DNA of 5,670 nucleotides. Source: Clostridia bacterium (GTDB lineage: Bacteria; Bacillota; Clostridia; Christensenellales; UBA1242). Of this stretch, positions 1 through 5,518 are shown piece after piece. Under the pieces are notes generated by a model. The model was given only the letters and a program-made list of their open reading frames with translations, was not told the origin of the DNA and did not search any database. Numbering within the stretch: position 1 is the stretch's first letter; the number at the start of each line of letters is the position of its first letter. Location of the stretch: positions 1 to 5,670 of the forward strand of contig JAEETG010000102.1 in assembly GCA_016290255.1 (NCBI GenBank), given 5' to 3'. A program made the translations under genes and the position numbers.

Positions 1-88
1 AACAATTGAAATTTCCGACAAAGCAATCAAAGCATCAAATGATGATGCTGGGGCGTTTGTGAACCTTTTGTCTGCTGAGATGGAGGGA
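1..88 (+). repeat. Duplicated capsid block, copy 1 (E-loop end and P-helix)
   Basis: Matches 1189-1276 at about 74 of 88 positions by hand count, most differences being at third codon positions. It encodes the conserved TIEI-DKA-KAS-AGAFVNLLSAEMEG segment. It may extend leftwards beyond the window. Confidence 0.8.
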
Positions 89-913
89 CTGTTAAATTCT
101 TCAAAGTTTAACCTTGGAAGAATGATGTATGGAGACGGAACAGGAGCATTAACTTCTGTTGTGTCTGCGGTTAAATCAACTGGTGTGATAACTGTTCAAA
201 GCACTCAAAATCTAATTGAAGGTTTGGTTGTTGATTTCTATAATGGTGCAACTCTTGTGATGGGTGGAGCTAGGATTAACTCTGTTGATAGAACAAACAA
301 AACAATCACAACAGATCAAACTCTCACAACTGCATTTGTAAACAATGCAAGTAATTACACAATTTATGTGCAAAACAGCAAGGGTGAAGAAATCACTGGG
401 CTAGAAAAAGTTTTTGCTCAATCTGGTTTAATCTATGGTGTTGATAGATCGTCTTATCCATTTTTGGTAAGTTATTTACGTCAAATGTCTGTTGGAGAAA
501 GTTTTAACGAAATGGTTCTTCAAAGTGTTTTAGATGAAGTGGAAACAAGAACAGGAAACAAAATGAACTTAATTGTCACAACAAATGAAACAAAAAGACA
601 GTTTGCGTCCGTTTTGAGACCTCTTTCAAAAAACATTGAAACAAATATCATAAAGGGTGGCTACAAAGCACTTTCATACAACGGAATTCCTCTTGTTGGC
701 GACAAGTTCTGCCCAAGTGGAGTTTTGTATGCATTGAACACAAACGACTTTGCTGTTCACAGACTTTGTGATTGGGAATGGCTAACAAACGAAGATGGTT
801 CAATTCTAAAACAAAAACAAGGCTATGCAAGTTTTGTTGCAACACTTGTGAAATATGCCGAACTTGTTTGCTCAAAACCTGGAGCACAAGGAAAAATATC
901 AAATATTGCGTAG
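2..913 (+). CDS. Major capsid protein paralog A (HK97-fold-like), 5' end outside window
   Basis: Likely phage shell protein. The frame is open from base 2, and 303 residues are visible before TAG at 911-913. An internal GTG at 59 could be picked as a start, but homology to copy B continues upstream of it to the window edge, so the true start lies outside. By alignment with B about 87 N-terminal residues are missing, giving a full length near 390 aa. Visible order: end of an E-loop-like strand (TIEISDKAIKAS), a P-domain-like long helix (AGAFVNLLSAEMEG) ending in a GDGTG turn, a beta-rich inserted region (about visible residues 51-128), then an A-domain-like part with GGYKALSYNGIP and a C-terminal VATLVKYAELVC block. 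By hand alignment with B, the first 50 visible residues match at 37 positions and the C-terminal 78 at about 44; the middle is much less alike. The HK97-fold assignment is inferred from this pattern, and which paralog is the main shell subunit cannot be told. Confidence 0.8.
   Translation, partial: TIEISDKAIKASNDDAGAFVNLLSAEMEGLLNSSKFNLGRMMYGDGTGALTSVVSAVKSTGVITVQSTQNLIEGLVVDFYNGATLVMGGARINSVDRTNKTITTDQTLTTAFVNNASNYTIYVQNSKGEEITGLEKVFAQSGLIYGVDRSSYPFLVSYLRQMSVGESFNEMVLQSVLDEVETRTGNKMNLIVTTNETKRQFASVLRPLSKNIETNIIKGGYKALSYNGIPLVGDKFCPSGVLYALNTNDFAVHRLCDWEWLTNEDGSILKQKQGYASFVATLVKYAELVCSKPGAQGKISNIA
839..870 (+). repeat. Direct repeat, copy 1 (3' part of capsid A)
   Basis: A 32-nt stretch encoding ATLVKYAELV that matches 2018-2049 in copy B at 31 of 32 positions by hand count (single difference at 859). 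The offset of 1179 nt is a multiple of three, so a crossover here would fuse the two genes in frame and remove one. Confidence 0.85.
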
Positions 914-917
914 GAGG
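912..917 (+). promoter_or_regulatory. Ribosome binding site of capsid paralog B
   Basis: AGGAGG, full match to the anti-Shine-Dalgarno core, 11 nt before ATG 929. It overlaps the last two bases of the TAG stop of copy A, so the stop region and initiation site share bases. This independently supports initiation of B at 929 instead of read-through only. Confidence 0.85.
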
Positions 918-928
918 AAAATTAGAAT

Positions 929-2089
929 ATGGTAACAATAAATTCAGCAAATGCAGCACTGAAAACAATGTATTTAGATGTTGTTGCAAATCAATTAAAC
1001 ACAAAAACACATCCATTTTTGGCGGAACTTGAAAAAACAAGTCAAGATGTTGTTGGAAAACTTGTGAAAAGGCTTGTTCCATATGGAGTTAATGGAGGAA
1101 TTGGTGCTGGAACAGAAAGCGGTTCTCTTCCTCTTGCTTCAGAAAACAAATATCTTTTGTTTGAAAGCACTCTAAAAAATTTGTATGGAACAATTGAAAT
1201 AACCGACAAAGCACTCAAGGCATCAAATAATGATGCAGGAGCATTTGTTAATCTTTTGTCTGCAGAAATGGAAGGTCTTTGTGAGTCTTCAAAGTGGAGT
1301 TTTGCAAGAATGCTATATGGTAATGGAAGCGGGGAACTGGCAACAGGGCTTGCAACAGCCTCAGGAGCTTACACTTTTGTTGTTGATAAACTTCAAAATG
1401 TGATGGTTGGTCAGAAGGTTGATGTCTATGTTGACGGAACATTTTCTCACAGCACAAAAATTGTTTCAATCGACTATGGAACAAAAACACTCACATTATT
1501 TGATGCTTGCACATCTAGTATGGCTGATAGCACAAAAACAACAACTTTATATTCTGCTGGTAGCAAAGATAAAGAAATAACTGGTTTGGGAGCGATTTTT
1601 GATAACAGTATTCCAACCATTTATGGTGTTTCAAAACAAGACTATCCATTTTTGAAACCAATTTCAAAAACAACACTCAGTCTAACAGAAATGGACATGA
1701 TGGGAGCAATTGATGAAGCAGAAGAAAAGTCTGGTTCAGAAATCAACTTTATTTGCGGAGCATATGATGCGAGAAGAGCATATCAAGGACTTTTCCAAAA
1801 CAATAAGTTGAATGTTGATTTCACAGTTTTGTGTGGAGGATACACTGCAATCACATTTAATGGAATTCCATTTTTGGCAGAAAAATTCATTGATTCAAAA
1901 ACAATTTATTTTCTAAATAGTGAAGATTTCAAAATTCACGAACTTGGTGATTGGGCTTGGATTGAAAATGACAAAGGTCAAATCCTAAGACAAAAAGAAG
2001 GATACCCAACTCACACAGCAACACTTGTGAAATATGCAGAACTTGTTTGTGCACGCCCAGGCGCTCAAGCAAAACTTGTGATTTCATAA
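929..2089 (+). CDS. Major capsid protein paralog B (HK97-fold-like), complete
   Basis: A 386-aa protein, of usual length for an HK97-fold phage shell subunit. The ATG at 929 follows AGGAGG at 912-917 with an 11-nt spacer, and the start lies 15 nt after the stop of copy A. Apparent parts in order: N-arm (residues 1-50), a Gly/Ser-rich E-loop-like stretch (52-90, with GTESGSLPLASENKY), a P-domain-like helix (100-130) ending in GNGSG, a beta-rich insertion (about 138-212, with VGQKVDVYVDGT and IVSIDYGTKTLTL), then an A-domain-like region (225-386) including GGYTAITFNGIPF, FLNSEDFKIHELGDW and the C-terminal TATLVKYAELVC block. No N-terminal scaffold or protease-processed delta domain is obvious. 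Alternatives are a minor or vertex capsid protein with A as the main one. Paralogy to A is seen directly; the fold and the capsid role are inferred from pattern and neighbours. Confidence 0.85.
   Translation: MVTINSANAALKTMYLDVVANQLNTKTHPFLAELEKTSQDVVGKLVKRLVPYGVNGGIGAGTESGSLPLASENKYLLFESTLKNLYGTIEITDKALKASNNDAGAFVNLLSAEMEGLCESSKWSFARMLYGNGSGELATGLATASGAYTFVVDKLQNVMVGQKVDVYVDGTFSHSTKIVSIDYGTKTLTLFDACTSSMADSTKTTTLYSAGSKDKEITGLGAIFDNSIPTIYGVSKQDYPFLKPISKTTLSLTEMDMMGAIDEAEEKSGSEINFICGAYDARRAYQGLFQNNKLNVDFTVLCGGYTAITFNGIPFLAEKFIDSKTIYFLNSEDFKIHELGDWAWIENDKGQILRQKEGYPTHTATLVKYAELVCARPGAQAKLVIS
1189..1276 (+). repeat. Duplicated capsid block, copy 2 (E-loop end and P-helix)
   Basis: Partner of 1-88. 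The mostly silent differences suggest an old duplication (or exchange between related phages) kept under purifying selection in this part of the protein. Confidence 0.8.
2018..2049 (+). repeat. Direct repeat, copy 2 (3' part of capsid B)
   Basis: Partner of the repeat at 839-870, with 31 of 32 bases identical. It is part of the tandem gene duplication, not an inserted element. Confidence 0.85.
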
Positions 2090-2127
2090 TGAGAAAAAAG
2101 GACAAAATGTGGGGAAGGGGAAGGTTT

Positions 2128-2502
2128 ATGCTTATAAGAATTTTTGAAGATGTCTTTGATATAACAAAAAGGCTAAAAGAAATTGATGAATCTTATTTTG
2201 TTGTCTATAACACTCAAAAGAAAAAATATGAAGTTCACTCATCAAAACAAAAAAACACCTATTGTTTAACAGTGCCAACAAAAACACTTGATTCAAGAAC
2301 TGTTGGCTTAACACTAAAAACAAGAAGAGAAAACTATGAAAAAATTTTGAAAGAAATTGATGAAACAAATGAAAAAATTGAAAAGGAAAGCAAAAGACAA
2401 ATTGATGACTTGTGTGAATTCAAAGCAAAAGAAATGTTTTCTTATTCAAAATCACATGATGAAATTAACTTTGATGATGCCTACAAAACAAGATGGGCTT
2501 AA
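2128..2502 (+). CDS. Small phage protein following the capsid gene, coiled coil, function unknown
   Basis: A 124-aa protein that I cannot assign a function. The N-terminal half (MLIRIFEDVFDITKRLKEID, then YFVVYNT and KKKYEVHSS) looks like a small alpha/beta fold. Residues 52-60 (KTLDSRTVG) lead into a long, highly charged helix (about 64-105, rich in K, E, R, I) with coiled-coil character. The C-terminus ends in an acidic and then basic tail (NFDDAYKTRWA). I vaguely recognise this pattern as a family found next to capsid genes in Firmicutes phages, but not with a proven role. A head assembly, decoration or head-tail joining role is only suggested by position. The start is uncertain: ATG 2128 has a purine-rich GGGGAAGGGGAAGG leader and begins the conserved-looking sequence. 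ATG 2107 (AAGGA 4 nt upstream) and ATG 2089 (overlapping the stop of copy B as TAATG) are in frame and would add 7 or 13 residues. Confidence 0.75.
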   Translation: MLIRIFEDVFDITKRLKEIDESYFVVYNTQKKKYEVHSSKQKNTYCLTVPTKTLDSRTVGLTLKTRRENYEKILKEIDETNEKIEKESKRQIDDLCEFKAKEMFSYSKSHDEINFDDAYKTRWA

Positions 2503-2508
2503 AAGGAG
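2503..2508 (+). promoter_or_regulatory. Ribosome binding site of connector-like gene
   Basis: AAGGAG, 5 nt before ATG 2514, immediately after the TAA stop of the preceding gene (2500-2502). It decides the start against the upstream in-frame ATG 2493. Confidence 0.8.
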
Positions 2509-2513
2509 AAAAA

Positions 2514-3086
2514 ATGAAAGCAAAAGATGTTATTGAAATATCACTAAAAAATATAAAAAGAGAAGATATATTATTAACCTCATTAATCACAACAGAAGGC
2601 AGCACTTTCACAGATGAACAGAAAGAAGTTTTTGATGATTTATTGTGCAGTGTTAACGATTGCGTTATGTCGATTTGTTACATATATTTGCCACAAAAGA
2701 TGAAAGAAGATATTGTTGTTTCAAACAAAATTTTCAACTATTCAAGTTTAACAAAAACACTTATTGATGTTGTTAGAATAAAAGATAAAAGTGGGGTTTT
2801 GCACAAGTTTTCAACATATCCAACATATCTAAAATGTGATGATGGAGAGTTTGAAATAACTTACACATATCAACCAGATGTTGTTCAAGTTTTGAATGAT
2901 GAACTTGATTTGGAAAACAAAAACATTTCTTTGAGAGCTTTGATGCTTGGAACAGTTGCAAATTTCTATTTAAAAAGAGGATTGTTTGATGAATCATCTG
3001 TTTGGGAAAAATTGTTTCATGAAGAATTAACTGCATGCAAAAGAAAAAAATATATTCCAGAAATAAAGGCAAGGAAGTGGGCATAA
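2514..3086 (+). CDS. Putative head-tail connector / portal adaptor protein
   Basis: A 190-aa protein. The start at ATG 2514 has AAGGAG at 2503-2508 with a 5-nt spacer; an in-frame ATG at 2493 lies inside the previous gene and lacks such a site. N-terminal helices (about 1-65) are followed by a beta section (about 66-120) with FEITYTYQPD, and then C-terminal helices (about 135-180) with ISLRALMLGTVANFYLKRGL, followed by DESSVWEKLFHEELTACKRK. It ends in a basic tail (RKKYIPEIKARKWA). The helix, beta, helix layout and the 'leave no residue polar' central helix followed by an aromatic, charged helix fit phage adaptor proteins that sit as a ring below the portal. The position between capsid and nozzle-type genes supports this. 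The stop TAA overlaps the next start as TAATG, so translation is probably coupled. The family name is not certain, and a generic virion protein is the main alternative. Confidence 0.6.
   Translation: MKAKDVIEISLKNIKREDILLTSLITTEGSTFTDEQKEVFDDLLCSVNDCVMSICYIYLPQKMKEDIVVSNKIFNYSSLTKTLIDVVRIKDKSGVLHKFSTYPTYLKCDDGEFEITYTYQPDVVQVLNDELDLENKNISLRALMLGTVANFYLKRGLFDESSVWEKLFHEELTACKRKKYIPEIKARKWA
3071..3077 (+). promoter_or_regulatory. Ribosome binding site of nozzle-like gene
   Basis: AAGGAAG, inside the 3' end of the connector-like gene, ending 8 nt before ATG 3086. Together with the TAATG overlap it suggests coupled translation of the two genes. Confidence 0.65.
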
Positions 3087-4516
3087 TGAAATTTGAAAAA
3101 ATATATTTTTCTGGAAACAAAAATAGAAATGAAAATGGTTTTGATGATGCTGAAATGATGTTCAATTTTACTGTTAAAGACGGCAAACTTTTTGGTGAAG
3201 TTGGAGTTAATGAACTGTCTGTATGCTATGATGGAGAGCACACAAAAACATATGTTATTGATGATAACATAGAAAAAATTTTGAATTGTGATTTTTATAG
3301 TTATTATGACTCATATTCAAAAAAGAAATATGGATATTTTGTTTTGTTTGCAACAAAAGAAAACAATTCAAATGCTTTATATGTTTCACCATTTGAATCA
3401 TCAATGAACACATTCCATGAATATTCTGGGGTTGAGTTTAATGATGAACCAATCGTTATAAAACTATATGCAAATGAAAAAGATTATCTTTTGTTTGTTC
3501 CAACAAATTCTCAAGATAGTTCTTGTTTGTGGACCAACACAAGCACTTCATTTTCGCAAAACATTCCAGCAAGTTTAGATGCCATCTTTTATGATGGAAA
3601 AGTGTATGCAATTCCAAGGGAAAAACCTCATAGATTGTTTGTGACAAGCAACACAAGTCCCGACGCTTTGATTAGTTCCCAATTTGTTGGTGACTACCTA
3701 AATTTTTCTGATGGCTTGGGTGATTTCTTTGCACTAAAGGAACTCAATGGCTGTCTTTATGCTTTTAGGCAAAACGGCATAACAAAAATTATGTCCAGCG
3801 GTTGTGGCGAAGAGTTTTCATATAAAACAATTAGTTTCGATTTTTCGCAAATATTTAAAAACACAATTTGTGTGTGCGATGATAAATTTTATATGCTAAG
3901 TTCAAAGGGTATTTGTGTTTTTGATGGAATAGATTTTGAGTTTTTGGAATTTGGTTTTGAAAATTTGATTGAAATGAAAAATGATAAATTAGTTGCGTGT
4001 TATTGCAATGGAAAATATTATGTTGCACTAAATATGTTAGACAAAACAAAACAGCAAGAGTTCCCATGCTTGGAAATGGAAAATAATTCAATTATTTCTG
4101 TTGACACTCAAACAAAAAAAGTTGAAGTTATTCGTGGTGTTGATGTGAAAAAACTAACAACAATAAATTATGGAATTGAAAACAAAATTGTTTGCTGTTT
4201 TAATGGAGAGAATAAAAACAAGTTGGGTCAAATATCAAACTCTGGAAACATTTTTGGAAGCACGAAAAAAGTGTGGGAGTCATATTGTTGCAATTATCCA
4301 ACTGGCACAAAAGTTTTGAAATCAATTTCACTAAACGGTTATGGAAATTTTAATATAAAATTGTTTGTTGATGAAAAAATGTTTGAGTATAATATTTTAC
4401 TATCTAATGTCACAAAAAGAGTAAACACAAACTTGAAAGGCGAAAAATTAAAAATTGCAGTAAAGAGTTTGGAGACAGATGCAAAAATTATTGATGCAAA
4501 ATTGGAGTTTGAATGA
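3086..4516 (+). CDS. Putative tail nozzle / packaged-DNA stabilisation protein, beta-propeller-like
   Basis: A 476-aa protein. ATG 3086 overlaps the previous stop (TAATG) and has AAGGAAG at 3071-3077; an upstream in-frame ATG at 3035 lies inside the previous gene. The chain is almost entirely short beta strands with repeated blade-like units: DAIFYDGKVYAIPREKPHRL (165-184), LKELNGCLYAFRQNGITKI (218-236), CVCDDKFYMLSSKGICVFDG (262-281), MKNDKLVACYCNGKYYVAL (297-315) and NSIISVDTQTKKVEVIRG (334-351). The stretch RLFVTSNTSPDA, QFVGDYLNFSDGLGD, then ALKELNGCLYAF is the kind of pattern seen in P22 gp10-like stabilisation proteins, which are beta-propellers that plug the tail. Residues 395-476 form a separate beta domain (SISLNGYGNFNIKLFVDEKM, ending AKLEFE). 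It carries 15 cysteines by hand count, including adjacent pairs at 370-371 and 401-402, which is odd for a virion protein. The role is inferred from pattern and gene order; a generic propeller-type tail protein is the alternative. Confidence 0.6.
   Translation: MKFEKIYFSGNKNRNENGFDDAEMMFNFTVKDGKLFGEVGVNELSVCYDGEHTKTYVIDDNIEKILNCDFYSYYDSYSKKKYGYFVLFATKENNSNALYVSPFESSMNTFHEYSGVEFNDEPIVIKLYANEKDYLLFVPTNSQDSSCLWTNTSTSFSQNIPASLDAIFYDGKVYAIPREKPHRLFVTSNTSPDALISSQFVGDYLNFSDGLGDFFALKELNGCLYAFRQNGITKIMSSGCGEEFSYKTISFDFSQIFKNTICVCDDKFYMLSSKGICVFDGIDFEFLEFGFENLIEMKNDKLVACYCNGKYYVALNMLDKTKQQEFPCLEMENNSIISVDTQTKKVEVIRGVDVKKLTTINYGIENKIVCCFNGENKNKLGQISNSGNIFGSTKKVWESYCCNYPTGTKVLKSISLNGYGNFNIKLFVDEKMFEYNILLSNVTKRVNTNLKGEKLKIAVKSLETDAKIIDAKLEFE
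4504..4507 (+). promoter_or_regulatory. Ribosome binding site of tail fibre gene
   Basis: GGAG within the last codons of the nozzle-like gene, 5 nt before ATG 4513 and 8 nt before ATG 4516. It fits either of the two adjacent ATG codons; the second has the more usual spacing. Confidence 0.6.
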
Positions 4517-5508
4517 TGAATAATATTGCAAAAAAAGCCTACAAAATGTCTAGTGAAAACTCTGATGGCGTTGAAAGAAATGAAAGAAGCATCGAAGCAA
4601 TCAAAAGGCAAATATCAACATTTCATACCCACTCAAACAAAACAATTCTAGATCAAACAACAGCAAGTTTTTTGGTTTCAGAAAAACAAAAACTTTTGGG
4701 AATTGAAGAGGGCGCAAACAAAAACGTTCAACCAGATTGGAATGAAAGTGATTCATCAAAAGATTCATTTATCAAAAACAAACCAAGCATTCCAATTGTT
4801 GATTCTTCTCTTTCTTCACAAAGCACAAACGCCATTCAAAACAAAGCAGTGAAATCTGCAATTGACAATGAAGCATCTTCAAGAGTTGCTGCAGATGAAA
4901 ATTTGCAGAATCAAATAAACAGTCAAAAATATGGTTATGGTGAATTGTCAGACATCAACACAGTTATCACAGAAAATAAAACCTATTATTATGTTAACAC
5001 AACTTTAAATCAGCCAAATGGGGAAGCAACATGGGGAACTGTTGTGTATTCATGTGGAATAAATGGTGCATCATGGTTTACACAACTTGTCTTCCCAAAT
5101 GAAGCCGATTATTTTTATAGAAGAGAATATGTGAACGGGGCTTGGAAACCATGGAAACAAATTTGCACAAATGGGGCAAATGTTGAACAAATATTATCTT
5201 CACAAATTTCAAGAAACACAGATATCGAATTAAATGGCTCAATCAAAAATTATAGATACATAATTATTGGTGCTTGTGACCAGTCAAATGGAGGAAAATC
5301 TCATATTATGCTTCCAACAAAACTGTTCACAGAAAGTGTTGATAGTGCAATTCAAAATTCATGGAATAGATTGGTGGTCACAACAAGTGAAGGGTGGATG
5401 AGTCTTTGGTATGTTAGAGAAAGAAGCAACGGGCACACCTTACTTCATATTGATGGTTTCAGTTCTTCTCCAAACTTCAATTGGCTTTTGGTGTATGGAG
5501 TTAAATAA
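4513..5508 (+). CDS. Tail fibre / receptor-binding protein with pyocin-knob-like domain
   Basis: A 331-aa protein that most likely binds the host surface at the tail tip. It starts at ATG 4513 (or the next codon, ATG 4516), overlapping the previous stop as ATGA, with GGAG at 4504-4507. Order: a charged N-terminal helix (1-36); the tail-fibre segment HTHSNKTILDQTTASF (38-53), then LVSEKQKLLGIEEGANKNVQ (54-73) and PDWNESDSSKDSFIKNKPSIP (74-94, summarised); SSQSTNAIQNKAVKSAID (101-118), a trimeric-stalk-like repeat; a coiled-coil-like linker to about 138; a knob-like domain (142-217) with DINTVITENKTYYYVN, WFTQLVFPNEADYFYRREYV and NGAWKPWKQI, resembling pyocin-knob tail domains; and a C-terminal beta domain (225-331) ending NWLLVYGVK. 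The WNES and FIKNKP motifs and the NGAWKPWKQI ending are familiar from many phage fibres. Receptor and sugar specificity cannot be read from the sequence. No chaperone-type cleavage motif is visible. Confidence 0.85.
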   Translation: MMNNIAKKAYKMSSENSDGVERNERSIEAIKRQISTFHTHSNKTILDQTTASFLVSEKQKLLGIEEGANKNVQPDWNESDSSKDSFIKNKPSIPIVDSSLSSQSTNAIQNKAVKSAIDNEASSRVAADENLQNQINSQKYGYGELSDINTVITENKTYYYVNTTLNQPNGEATWGTVVYSCGINGASWFTQLVFPNEADYFYRREYVNGAWKPWKQICTNGANVEQILSSQISRNTDIELNGSIKNYRYIIIGACDQSNGGKSHIMLPTKLFTESVDSAIQNSWNRLVVTTSEGWMSLWYVRERSNGHTLLHIDGFSSSPNFNWLLVYGVK

Positions 5509-5513
5509 GGAGG
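5507..5513 (+). promoter_or_regulatory. Ribosome binding site of the last, partial gene
   Basis: AAGGAGG, overlapping the TAA stop of the fibre gene, 5 nt before ATG 5519. One of the strongest sites in the window. Confidence 0.85.
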
Positions 5514-5518
5514 ACTAT

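Noticed and set aside
59..61. GTG 59 as the real start of capsid paralog A
   Set aside because: The upstream codons from base 2 continue the close match to copy B (TIEI-DKA-KAS-DAGAF), so the gene enters from outside the window.
772..1032. 86-codon + strand frame spanning the end of copy A and start of copy B
   Set aside because: Overlaps two well-supported genes in another frame, has a Cys/Lys-rich random-like composition and no initiation signal.
648..1082. Open frame of 144 codons on the - strand across the A/B junction
   Set aside because: It lies antisense to both capsid genes, has no ribosome binding site I can see, and its Gln/Leu/His-rich composition is what the complement of AAC/AAA-rich coding sequence gives.
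2773..3241. Two - strand open frames (137 and 74 codons) opposite the connector and nozzle genes
   Set aside because: Antisense shadows of AT-rich genes, Phe/Leu/His-rich without recognisable domains or leader signals.
1003..3250. Recurring ACAAAAACA-type words as possible dispersed repeats or binding sites
   Set aside because: They are in frame and come from Thr-Lys-Thr or Asn-Lys codon runs (ACA AAA ACA); there is no regular spacing or shared flanks.
4361..4392. TTGTTT followed by TATAAT as a possible internal promoter
   Set aside because: The spacing is about 20 nt and the pair lies inside a coding region of AT-rich sequence where such matches are expected by chance.
4514..4516. TGA recoded to tryptophan (Mycoplasma-like code)
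   Set aside because: TGA ends the nozzle-like gene exactly where the fibre gene starts (ATGA overlap), and tryptophan is encoded by TGG throughout, so the standard bacterial code fits.
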